From Actinomycetota bacterium (lineage in GTDB: Bacteria; Actinomycetota; Thermoleophilia; Gaiellales; Gaiellaceae): a stretch of 16,801 nt of DNA. The first letter of the stretch is position 1. Every line of letters starts with the position of its first letter. Below the pieces are notes generated by a model that worked only from the letters and a program-made list of their open reading frames with translations, was not told where the DNA came from and ran no database searches. Location: positions 1-16,801 of the forward strand of contig PLDP01000207.1 of NCBI GenBank assembly GCA_003136795.1, in the 5' to 3' direction. Both the position numbers and the translations under genes were made by a program. This document shows positions 1 to 6,587 of this stretch, in pieces.

Positions 1-582
1 AACACGAACACGAACACGAACAGCACGTAGTAGCGCCGGAGCAGCACGCTGTCGACGTGGAAGAAGTCGGTTGCGAGAATCCCCTTGGCTTGGGCGGCGA
101 GGAACTCGGTCCACGTCGTGGAGCCGGTGGCAGACGGTACCGGCACAGGATAGTGGCAACGCTCGTCTTCGACACGGTGACGCCGAGCTTTGCGAGCGCA
201 CCGACGATTCGGAGATAACCCCACCGGGGGTCTCGCGAGCCAGGCGGCAGATCAGCTCGACGGTCTCGTCTGGAAGAGCCGGGCGGCCCGGCCGCCGGTG
301 CGGGTAGGTCCACCGCTTCTTCACGAGCGCACGGTGCCACCCGAGGATCGTCAGTGGGGTGACGAGGAACGCCTGCCAGCGTTCCCGCGGGACAAGACCA
401 GCAAGCAAAGCGACGAGTGCTCTGTCGCACCAGGTGAAGCGGGGTGTCCGGGCGACCTGGCGGCGAAGCACGGCCAGCTGGTGGCGCAGGACGAGGATCT
501 CGACCTCGCGGTCGCGCTGATCGCCGGCGGGCGCCAAACGAAAGACGGCGCGCAACACCATATAGAGGAGTGAGAAGAGCAT
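1..582 (-). pseudogene. Integrase-type (DDE, IS3/IS481-like) transposase, N-terminal part, frameshifted and cut by the window edge
   Basis: Read on the minus strand from ATG at 582, the protein starts MLFSLLYMVLRAVF and continues with EILVLRHQLAVLRRQ, RERWQAFLVTPLTIL, KKRWTYPHR and [18 protein letters not shown]. This is the N-terminal signature of a widespread actinobacterial integrase-core transposase. At about 226-232 one base is missing: the expected [19 protein letters not shown] is in the next frame. At about 115-125 the frame changes again, to [20 protein letters not shown], which holds the first catalytic Asp region. The second shift fits a 10-nt deletion between two copies of GACGTGG (inference from family consensus). 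Two mid-domain shifts make it non-functional; IS3-type programmed frameshifting does not occur at these places. The 3' end lies outside the window. Confidence 0.85.
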
Positions 583-690
583 CGCTGCATCCTAGAGAAC
601 CGCTGGTCAGATGGCTAATCGGGTTTTGGTACCCCTCAGGAGAAGAACACGGTCGCGATTCTGCCACGCACGGCCGGTTAGGCGCTAGAA

Positions 691-1704
691 GTGCCCGCGA
701 TACTGGTCCGGAGGGACATGATGGCGAAGCTGCTCGCCGGCGGCTTCTTGCCCGCGGTCTGGCTGCCGGACGAGCAGACGCGGATCCTGCGCCGTCGGAT
801 CTCCGCCAGGGCGCAGCTGGTCCGGCAGCGCACACGCGCGAAGAACCAGGTGCACGCGACGCTGATCCGCAACCTGAAGGGCAAGCCGCCGGTCAGCGAC
901 CTGTTCGGCGTCCGCGGACGCCGCTGGCTCGCCGCGCAGGAGCTGCCGGCCGACGAGCAGGAGACGGTCGCGGCCTGCCTGCGCCAGATCGCCTTCCTCG
1001 ACCGCGAGCTCGCGCTGGTCGAGCGGGCGCTCGCTGAGCAGGTGCTCGCCTCGACCGAGATGCGGCGGCTGCTCACCCTGCCCGGCGTCAACTTCGTCAC
1101 TGCCGCCGCGCTGCTGGCCGCGATCGGCGAGATCGGTCGCTTCCCAAGTGCGCGGCAGCTGGTCAGCTACCTCGGCCTCGACCCACGCGTAACCCAGTCT
1201 GGCTGCGAGCCGGCCCGGCACGGACGGATCAGCAAGCAGGGCCCCGGCGAGACGCGACACGTGCTCGTCGAGGCCGCCTGGCACGCCGCCCGCGCACCCG
1301 GACCCCTACGCGCCTTCCACCAACGGGTCGCCGCCCGCCGCGGCGGCAACATCGCCACTGTCGCGGTCGCACGCAAGCTGGCCGTGATCGCCTGGCACAT
1401 GCTCAGCCGCGGCAAGGACTACGCGTTCGCCCGCCCCTCACTCACCCGCGAGAAGCTGCGCCGGCTCGAACTGATAACCGGCGCCGAACGCCAGAAACGA
1501 AAACGGATCGGCGTCTTCGCGACCAAAGAGCAGCACGACCTCGACAAGCAGCTCGCCGCGCAAGCCGAGCTGGCCTACCTCCGACTCGCCCAAGACTGGC
1601 AACCCGCGACCAAGGGCACGGGTGCCGCACCGGGGCGCGCATCACGTCGGCCATCAAGCGGCCAAGCAGCGCGGCAGGAGACAGCCCCACCCCCTGCGCT
1701 TTAG
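691..1704 (+). pseudogene. IS110-family transposase, 5'-truncated
   Basis: The 337-codon ORF (GTG start, preceded by an in-frame TAG at 679) matches the C-terminal three quarters of IS110-family DEDD transposases. It has VWLPDEQTRILRRR and RTRAKNQVHATLIRNLKGK, from the end of the N-terminal DEDD domain. It then has the transposase_20 domain: LLTLPGVNFVTAAALLAAIG, RQLVSYLGLDPRVTQSG, HGRISKQG, LVEAAWHAARAPGP and ARKLAVIAWHMLSRG. Family members are usually about 400 residues. The first part with the conserved Asp and Glu of the RuvC-like fold is absent, and the sequence just upstream (590-690) does not encode it in any frame. Recognisable homology starts near 712. IS110 elements usually lack long terminal inverted repeats, so the ends are not definable here. 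The element is probably inactive. Confidence 0.85.
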
Positions 1705-1755
1705 CTCGCGATCACCCGCACCAAATCGAACTCTCGCAAAGGAGCCGCCAACCGT

Positions 1756-2055
1756 CCAGCAACTTGACTTCCATCCGTAGTGGCGGACGTAGACGCGGAG
1801 GACGCGTTCGAGGTGGCGGCGGTTGACGATCAGGAGCCAGTCGAGGCACTCGCGGCGGACGGTGCCGATCCGCCGATCGATGAAGGCGTTCGCGCGGGGT
1901 GCCCGTACCGGTGTGCGGATCGTCCGGATGGCGTCGGAGCGGAACACCTCATCGAAGGCCGCCGTGAACTTGCTGTCGCGGTCGCGGATCAAGAACCGGA
2001 TCGGCTCCGACCGGTCGACGAACGTCTCGATGATGTTCCGTGCCTGCCGGCCAGC
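1756..2055 (-). pseudogene. Integrase-type transposase, C-terminal fragment (second copy)
   Basis: Read leftwards on the minus strand this encodes QARNIIETF, then RFLIRDRDSKFTAAFDEVF, RTIRTPVRAPRANAF, IGTVRRECLDWLLIV and RRHLERVLRVYVRHYG. This is the C-terminal half of an rve/DDE transposase, including the second catalytic Asp (RDRDSKF) and the final Glu (RRECLDW). Homology stops at HYG (expected HYNGHRPHRGL). The frame then runs through unrelated sequence to a stop at 1654, overlapping the 3' end of the IS110 ORF on the other strand. The N-terminal half is missing; homology starts only at about 2055. Its sequence differs clearly from the plus-strand fragment at 2058-2306, so the two come from different elements. 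Confidence 0.8.
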
Positions 2056-2057
2056 GC

Positions 2058-2306
2058 CCGGGACTCTCCTGGCGTGCTTTCCTACGAGGGCAAGCCGCGA
2101 GCCTGCTCGCGGTCGACTTCTTCACCGTCGCGACGATCGTGCTGCAGCGGCTCTTTTGTGCTGTTCTTCATCGAGCTCGACAGCCGGCGCGTACATTTTG
2201 TCGGCTGCACCGCGAACCCGACCGGCGTCTGGGTCACCCAGCAAGCTCGCCAATTCGCCTGGACGCTCTAGCAGCAGCCATCGCCGTTTCGATTCCTCAT
2301 CCGCGG
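2058..2306 (+). pseudogene. Integrase-type transposase, middle fragment (third copy), frameshift and stop
   Basis: The plus strand encodes RPGLSWRAFLRGQAASLLAV, then DFFTVATIVLQRLF. After one extra T in the TTTT run at about 2153-2156 the frame becomes VLFFIELDSRRVHFVG, CTANPTGVWVTQQARQFAWTL, then a TAG stop (2269-2271), then FRFLIRG before homology ends. The pieces match the middle of the same transposase family as the two minus-strand fragments, in the opposite direction. The overlap in content with the 1756-2055 fragment (QARN...FLIR versus QARQ...FLIR), with different sequence, shows separate origins. It is a dead remnant. Confidence 0.8.
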
Positions 2307-2311
2307 TTGAT

Positions 2312-2944
2312 CTACTGCACGTCCCGCGGAAGGCTGAGATGTTCAACCGCGGCTCGCAATTCGCACCGGTCGTCGCTGCAGTCGTCGTACAGGATAAGGG
2401 CGTGCTGGAGGTGATGAAGAGCGTCCATAAGACGCTCCTCTGCAGTTCCGGCTCCACGACGCCAGGGTCCGTCGTTAGGTGCGAGTCGCTTCTCGCGCAT
2501 CGCCCACTCGAACTGCTCATCAAGCCACCGTTCCGCAAGATCGATGAATCGCTCGTTCTCGTTCTCGTCCTCAGACCTAGTGGTGCTCATGCTCGGCGTT
2601 CGCGCACGCCTGCGCGTCCGGCCTAGTCCCATCAGGAATTCCAGTTCCGTGCGGCTTATCGTTCCTGCCTCTTCGAGCCCGATTAGATACGCGACGAGGC
2701 GCTCGTTCTCATCGAGCATGAGTTGCAGGTAGCCGACGAGTGCCGCCGCGTCCGTCGCCAGCCGCTCGACTGCGTTCGTCGTTTCGGCACCGCCAGAGAC
2801 TCGCTCACCGCACTGCCGTTCCTCGCGCAGGCGCTTGAGCAGGTCGAAGACGCGGTCGCGGATCTCGACAAAGTGAACGACGATCGCCCGCTTGCCCCGC
2901 ATCGCTTCCTTCAGCTCTTCCAACGTCAACCTCTCGTCACTCAT
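2312..2944 (-). CDS. Hypothetical protein, charged and helical, 210 aa
   Basis: I do not recognise this family. The protein is rich in Glu, Arg and Leu with long predicted helices: LTLEELKEAMRG, RDRVFDLLKRLREER, AAALVGYLQLMLDENERLV, RFIDLAERWLDEQFEWAMREK and RLMDALHHLQHALILY. It also has a low-complexity SEDENENER linker near residue 125. There is no signal peptide, membrane segment or obvious catalytic motif. Codons are coding-like for a GC-rich genome. The ATG overlaps the TGA of the upstream 78-codon gene as TGATG, so translational coupling is likely, and the start has no strong ribosome-binding site of its own. The stop lies about 5 bases from the end of the plus-strand transposase remnant, so the 3' end of the gene could have been altered by IS activity. 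Confidence 0.6.
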   Translation of the reverse strand: MSDERLTLEELKEAMRGKRAIVVHFVEIRDRVFDLLKRLREERQCGERVSGGAETTNAVERLATDAAALVGYLQLMLDENERLVAYLIGLEEAGTISRTELEFLMGLGRTRRRARTPSMSTTRSEDENENERFIDLAERWLDEQFEWAMREKRLAPNDGPWRRGAGTAEERLMDALHHLQHALILYDDCSDDRCELRAAVEHLSLPRDVQ

Positions 2945-3180
2945 CAGATCAGCAGTGCCCTGTGTCGCGGCCTCATCTGACTAGCGATTGCATGCTCCGC
3001 TCTCGTCGTTTTTCGAACTGCCAACCGCTCCGCGAAGAGAAACCCCGCTGACTCACCTACGAGCAGCCGCTTCGCCGCAACAAGTGACAGTTCCCCGGTC
3101 ATCCCCGCACTGGTTCGCGACAGCGTCACGATCGCGACACCGGCGCGTGCGTCATCGAGCCGTAACTCAAGACGAGCCAC
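2944..3180 (-). CDS. Hypothetical protein, 78 aa, coupled to the 210-aa gene
   Basis: A GTG start at 3180 follows a strong GAGGAGG ribosome-binding site about 4 nt upstream, which is the main reason to call this ORF. The product is basic and compact, with alternating hydrophobic stretches (GVAIVTLSRTSAGMTGELSL, SAGFLFAERLAV) and an Arg-rich C-terminus. I recognise no family. Its TGA overlaps the next ATG (TGATG), so it and the 210-aa gene are probably made from one transcript and may act together. No function can be assigned. Confidence 0.55.
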   Translation of the reverse strand: MARLELRLDDARAGVAIVTLSRTSAGMTGELSLVAAKRLLVGESAGFLFAERLAVRKTTRAEHAIASQMRPRHRALLI

Positions 3181-3322
3181 CGCGCCTCCTCGTCGGCTTC
3201 AGGTTGATGCTGATATGGACCATCAGCCAGTCGGCGAGCGCCCAACCAGGCGCGTTCAAGTAGGAAAGGAGGATCGGGCCGCCCACCACCCGAACCGCGA
3301 GGAGCAAGAAGAACGGCAGCGA
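3167..3322 (-). CDS. Possible small hydrophobic protein or gene remnant upstream of the coupled pair
   Basis: On the minus strand, after a TGA at 3323-3325, a frame with very high G/C at third codon positions reads FFLLLAVRVVGGPILLSYL, then NAPGWALADWLMVHISINL, then a basic tail KPTRRRGGSS and a stop at 3167. The codon bias and the one or two hydrophobic stretches look like a genuine membrane peptide. No good ATG exists: TTG near 3307 or a GTG near 3290 would have to start it, so a truncated remnant is equally possible. It overlaps the 78-aa gene start by 14 nt. An overlapping 66-codon frame with an ATG at 3326 has poorer codon bias. Confidence 0.3.
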   Translation of the reverse strand, partial: SLPFFLLLAVRVVGGPILLSYLNAPGWALADWLMVHISINLKPTRRRGGSS

Positions 3323-3561
3323 TCATGCGACCTAACGTTCTAGCGCAGTACGCATCCTGTACCTAGAGGCCTGACTGTGTTCCCCGACAGCGCGACAAGG
3401 CTGAGCATCATGAGATCGCGCGACCGCTGCGAAGCCATCTGGCGCGCATGGACCTGTCCGGTCGGCGGCGACGTTCTTTCCCGGCGCGCCGCGGCTCAGA
3501 TCGACTGTGAGTTTCGTCGAATGCCCTTGGACCGACGCGCTTCGTACGCTACGGTCCGGCC
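3323..3561. other. Gene-free spacer before the HTH-like gene
   Basis: I see no convincing coding sequence on either strand. The 174-codon minus-strand frame across this stretch is low-complexity Arg/Ala/Ser-rich and is the antisense of the gene at 3562. The only recognisable signal is the promoter-like sequence just before 3562. Confidence 0.5.
3527..3555 (+). promoter_or_regulatory. Candidate sigma-70-type promoter for a leaderless transcript
   Basis: TTGGAC (3527-3532), a 17-bp spacer and TACGGT (3550-3555) precede the GTG at 3562 by six bases. Transcription would then start at or beside the start codon. No Shine-Dalgarno sequence is present before that GTG, which fits leaderless initiation. 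Neither hexamer is a strong match. Confidence 0.4.
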
Positions 3562-3804
3562 GTGAGCGAAGGGGAGCGTACGCGCGTTCAGCCGCGAGCG
3601 CCCGAGCTGCTGCGGACGCCGGGCGCTCTCCTAACGCGTACGCACCTCCGGGAGCTTGGCCTTGAGCGCCGCGCCGTTGACGCCGTCTTCCGGACGCTTC
3701 CGATCGTCGTCCTGCCTGGCTACTCACGGCCGATGGTGCGCGCCGAGGACTACTTGGCGCTGGTGAAGCGCTCGACCTATCACGACGACCGCGTGCGCCC
3801 GTAG
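3562..3804 (+). CDS. Small HTH/excisionase-like DNA-binding protein, 80 aa
   Basis: The protein has a short polar N-terminus followed by LLTRTHLRELGLERRAVDAV, PIVVLPGYSRPMVRAEDYLAL and KRSTYHDDRVRP. The first segment reads as a helix-turn-helix (TRTHLRELGLERRAVDAVFR). The PGYSRPMVRAEDYLAL part resembles the wing and recognition region of MerR/excisionase-type (HTH_17) proteins. From memory, small proteins of this layout are common in GC-rich Actinobacteria; I assign the fold, not a target. The GTG start has no ribosome-binding site but a TACGGT box six bases upstream. The stop is nine bases before the next gene, so the two are probably cotranscribed. It could be the regulator of the downstream kinase locus or an island-borne excision factor. 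Confidence 0.55.
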   Translation: MSEGERTRVQPRAPELLRTPGALLTRTHLRELGLERRAVDAVFRTLPIVVLPGYSRPMVRAEDYLALVKRSTYHDDRVRP

Positions 3805-3813
3805 GTTGATCTC

Positions 3814-4359
3814 GTGCGTACCGCAACCGAGCTTCTGTCTGCCGAGCCACCGGCACCCCTTGCCGCCACGCTCAGCGTGCGGCCGATTCGTGCCTGCGTT
3901 CTGGTGCCGTCCGTCGACGGTGTTCCCTGGCAGTGGATCGTCGAGCATGCGATCGCAACCCAATGTCGGGTTTGGGGCGGCCAAGGGAATCTGATCGTGC
4001 CGACCGGCTGGGAAATCCGCGAGGACGAGCTGTTCCTCCGACTCCTCCGTTGCTTCAACCCAGATTTGCTCGCGGTGCATGCACCCACGCATTCCGACGT
4101 GGAGGAGATCGCCCCCGACGCCTACGCCGCAACGATCGCCGACGCAGACCGCCAGTTGAGCGATCTCGGTTTCGGCGAGCAGGCCCGGGCAGATGAGCTG
4201 CAGCGTCTGCGAGGCGAGGTGGCGTGGGGTCTTGAACCCACCGCCGAGCTTCACGCGAAGCTGATCGAGACAGTGGCCCCGCTTCGCCACGACGATGAGG
4301 TTCGATCGACCTTCCTCAACGGCAGCGCACCGCCCACCTTCGGACACGCCTGCCGATAA
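3814..4359 (+). CDS. Unrecognised 181-aa protein, possibly the N-terminal part of a larger family
   Basis: The protein opens with RPIRACVLVPSVDGVPWQWI, then IATQCRVWGGQGNLIVPT, and DELFLRLLRCFNPDLLAVH. A strand-helix-strand pattern with a WGGQGN turn suggests an alpha/beta nucleotide- or ligand-binding fold. The rest (IAPDAYAATIADADRQ to LIETVAPLRHDDEV) is helical. From memory, similar N-termini (VWGGxxNLI...PD) occur in long proteins of actinobacterial genomic islands, so this copy, which stops soon after APPTFGHACR, may be a shortened version. That is inference. The GTG start has TAGGTT six bases upstream and no ribosome-binding site. It lies between the HTH-like gene (9-nt gap) and the kinase gene (112-nt gap), all in one direction. 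Confidence 0.55.
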   Translation: MRTATELLSAEPPAPLAATLSVRPIRACVLVPSVDGVPWQWIVEHAIATQCRVWGGQGNLIVPTGWEIREDELFLRLLRCFNPDLLAVHAPTHSDVEEIAPDAYAATIADADRQLSDLGFGEQARADELQRLRGEVAWGLEPTAELHAKLIETVAPLRHDDEVRSTFLNGSAPPTFGHACR

Positions 4360-4371
4360 AGCAGGCAGGCG
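4347..4371 (+). terminator. 8-bp hairpin spanning the stop codon of the 181-aa gene
   Basis: CGCCTGCC (4347-4354) and GGCAGGCG (4364-4371) form a perfect 8-bp GC-rich stem with a 9-nt loop that contains the TAA stop. No T-tract follows, so if it ends transcription it does so weakly or in a Rho-assisted way. It might separate or attenuate expression of the kinase gene downstream. Confidence 0.35.
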
Positions 4372-4471
4372 GGAACATGCATGCGCCGCCATGTCCCGCT
4401 CAGGGTGAACGGGATCGAATAGCCCCTTGCATCTGTTCTGGGCTAGGTGTCGGTGTAGCCTCCGGATCGAA

Positions 4472-6553
4472 ATGCCGCGTGAGCCTCAATTTCAGACTGG
4501 CCAGAGAATCGCCGACGGCTATCGCCTCCTTAGGTATCTCGGCGGGGGTCAGGATGGCGAGGTGTGGCAGGTCGAGCAGATCTCCCTGGGCATGATCCGG
4601 GCCGCCAAGCTGCTGAACACCCTCGACGGCGATCGACGGGAGCGTTTCGACCGCGAGATCCGGATCTTGGCCAAGCTTGGGAGCCCGTACATCGTCACGA
4701 TCGTCGACCGTGGGACGACATGGAACGCAACGACGAGCACCGAGGTGCCCTTCTATGTCATGGAGTACATCGAGGACTCAGCTCCGCTTGACGAAGCATT
4801 GGCTGCCGTCCCTCGCGAACGATTATTCAAGACGCTGACGAGCTTCTTTTCGCAGACAGCCCGTGCGCTCGCATTTGCCCATCAACACGGCATCGCCCAT
4901 GGCGACGTGAAAGCAGCGAACGTACTTGTGCTCAAACGCGATAATGTGATCAAGCTCTCCGATTTTGGTTTCGGCGCGCTGCCCGGCGAGATCTCCGATC
5001 TGCGGAGTGAGTATCCAGACTCGTCTTACAGGACGCCGCCGGGTCTTGACGCATACGCGGCAGACATATACAAGCTGGGACGCACGTTCGCCGATCTCGT
5101 CGACGAGAATCAGGCAACGCTGCGTCAGGAAGAGGTGACTGCCGTCTTGGGCGTGATTGAGCGCCTCGTCAATACGCCTTCTACCATCGAGTTGGACGAG
5201 ATTAGCGCGCAGGTTGAATCTCTTGCCGCGCTGGAATCCTTATCCGAGCGGTCAGGAGTTCTAGCGCGTTCAACGGCTCTACCGGAGCTGCAGCTTTCGC
5301 CCGGGGGGATGGTCGTTCGTATCGCGCCCCAGGGCGAAATGGTTCTTTCGGAGAGGGCACAACGCATCGTCGACCATCCGCTGGTACAGCGACTCCGCTA
5401 CATCCGCGAGCGTCCACTTGAGCACCTGGCATTCCCAAGTGCGACATCGACCTATTTTGAGGACGCGATCGCTACCTTCGGTACGACTGTCGAATACCTT
5501 CGCCACTTCGTGCCAAGCGCGACAATGGCGAGCGCTAGCGACGAGTTGCTGTCGCATTTGCTGCTTTTTAGCCTTATCGCACCTGTGGGGGAGTACACGT
5601 TCAGCGAACTCATTTATGAAGTCTTCGATGATGACGAGTACAACCCCGTCGCCCGAGCGAGAAGACTCCTGGAGGGGGATGCCGCGGTTGAACGCGCCTT
5701 TGCCGAAGACTGGGAGACCTCGCCAGCGCGCGTCTTCGAATGGCTCGCGTCCGTCCAAGAGGGAATCGGCTATCTGTTCCTAGCTACCTCTCTCGGCCCG
5801 CGGGCGCTAGCGCGAGTATTTCGTCTGGCGTGGCATACCGGTCAGCCGACGCAGTCCGACGTACCGGGAACGATTAGCGCTCTACAAATCCGCGAAGCGG
5901 AGAACGCCTTCGTCGTGGATGCTTTGAAAGTTCCAGTCCTTGAGAACTACTACCTTGCTCGATCCACGATCCAAGAACGCGTGGAATCCAACATGACGGT
6001 GCGATCGGCACGCGGGATGCTGCGCTCGGCGCTAGAGATGTTCAGAGCACATGACATTCAGCCCCGCCATGCGTTTGAGGCAGACGAACCAGCTTTCTTA
6101 AGGCATTCCGCCGTACTCGCAGATTCGAGTGGTCTAGCTGATGCCGCGGAACTATTTCGCGGGATCGAGCAGCGTAAGCTGCATAGACGAGTCACCGTGA
6201 TCAAGGACTCGGAGTTGGAGGCCTTCCGGGCATTGAGTGTCGACGGTGATGCCCTGGCTGAATTGAACTCCGCCATTCTCGGTATCCTGGCTGCGAGCAC
6301 GGGATCCGCCGATGGTGGTCTCGGGACTCTTGTTTGGGATGTCTCGGGCACGGATGTGTCGTTGCCGCCTGTGGAGGTCGCCACTGTCGATGGCCTTGAG
6401 TCCCTGATGGAGTTCTCGCCTCTTGTGTCATCGGTTGTCGCCCGTCGGGCGGATGCGACTCTCTTTGCACCGGCTAAGCTCGTTCCTCCTCCAGATAGAG
6501 CCGACGAGACCCAAGAGACGATCGCGAAGACGATCCAACAACACATCAGTTAG
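4472..6553 (+). CDS. Ser/Thr protein kinase fused to a degenerate SAMHD1-like HD domain, 693 aa
   Basis: N-terminal kinase domain, about residues 10-230: glycine loop GGGQDGEV (24-31), Lys46 (RAAKLL), helix-C Glu62 (REIRIL), catalytic loop HGDVKAAN (143-150) with Asp145, Lys147 and Asn150, and DFG 164-166. HGD in place of HRD makes it a non-RD kinase, but all catalytic residues are present. From about residue 280 it follows the SAMHD1/dGTPase-like HD pattern: QRIVDHPLVQRLRYIRERPL, LAFPSATSTYFED (family: YPGATHTRFEH), LLFSLIAPVGEYTFSEL (family: LLHDIGHGPFSH), AENAFVVDALKVPVLENYYLAR, then RGMLRSALEMF and KLHRRVTV. The metal-binding His of FEH is Asp331 and the HD pair (about 366-368) is gone, so hydrolysis is unlikely. 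No membrane segment is seen. ATG 4472 fits the kinase fold; a TTG at 4427 would add 15 residues. Codons are less GC-biased than in the right half, suggesting transfer. Confidence 0.8.
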   Translation: MPREPQFQTGQRIADGYRLLRYLGGGQDGEVWQVEQISLGMIRAAKLLNTLDGDRRERFDREIRILAKLGSPYIVTIVDRGTTWNATTSTEVPFYVMEYIEDSAPLDEALAAVPRERLFKTLTSFFSQTARALAFAHQHGIAHGDVKAANVLVLKRDNVIKLSDFGFGALPGEISDLRSEYPDSSYRTPPGLDAYAADIYKLGRTFADLVDENQATLRQEEVTAVLGVIERLVNTPSTIELDEISAQVESLAALESLSERSGVLARSTALPELQLSPGGMVVRIAPQGEMVLSERAQRIVDHPLVQRLRYIRERPLEHLAFPSATSTYFEDAIATFGTTVEYLRHFVPSATMASASDELLSHLLLFSLIAPVGEYTFSELIYEVFDDDEYNPVARARRLLEGDAAVERAFAEDWETSPARVFEWLASVQEGIGYLFLATSLGPRALARVFRLAWHTGQPTQSDVPGTISALQIREAENAFVVDALKVPVLENYYLARSTIQERVESNMTVRSARGMLRSALEMFRAHDIQPRHAFEADEPAFLRHSAVLADSSGLADAAELFRGIEQRKLHRRVTVIKDSELEAFRALSVDGDALAELNSAILGILAASTGSADGGLGTLVWDVSGTDVSLPPVEVATVDGLESLMEFSPLVSSVVARRADATLFAPAKLVPPPDRADETQETIAKTIQQHIS

Positions 6554-6556
6554 TCG

Positions 6557-6573
6557 CGATGCGGCCGCCATCG
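6557..6573. terminator. Weak hairpin between convergent genes
   Basis: CGATG (6557-6561) and CATCG (6569-6573) flank a GC-rich 7-nt loop in the 34-bp gap between the kinase stop and the stop of the convergent nucleotidyltransferase gene. The position suits a bidirectional terminator. The stem is only 5 bp and lacks T-tracts, so support is slight. Confidence 0.2.
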
Positions 6574-6587
6574 GGAGCGACGGCTGC

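Larger units (their letters stand above)
1..2306. mobile_element. Insertion-sequence graveyard
   Basis: This stretch is made of four degraded transposase pieces: three of one integrase-type family (two minus, one plus) and one IS110-family remnant between them. None is intact, and I could not define terminal inverted repeats or target-site duplications. The short spacers (583-690, 1705-1755) hold no recognisable gene. The two integrase-type fragments at 1756-2055 and 2058-2306 abut head to head at about 2055. Nested or successive insertion followed by deletion is the simplest reading. Confidence 0.75.

Noticed and set aside
115..232. Programmed frameshifting in the IS3-like transposase
   Set aside because: The shifts are at non-slippery positions inside the conserved domain and there are two of them, which fits decay instead.
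1..2306. A single transposase gene interrupted by the IS110 element
   Set aside because: On the minus strand the N-terminal part lies to the left of the C-terminal part, the wrong order for one gene. Overlapping segments also differ in sequence.
3332..3856. 174-codon minus-strand frame
   Set aside because: It has Arg/Ser/Ala-rich composition and lies opposite the HTH-like gene, which has better codon bias and a recognisable pattern.
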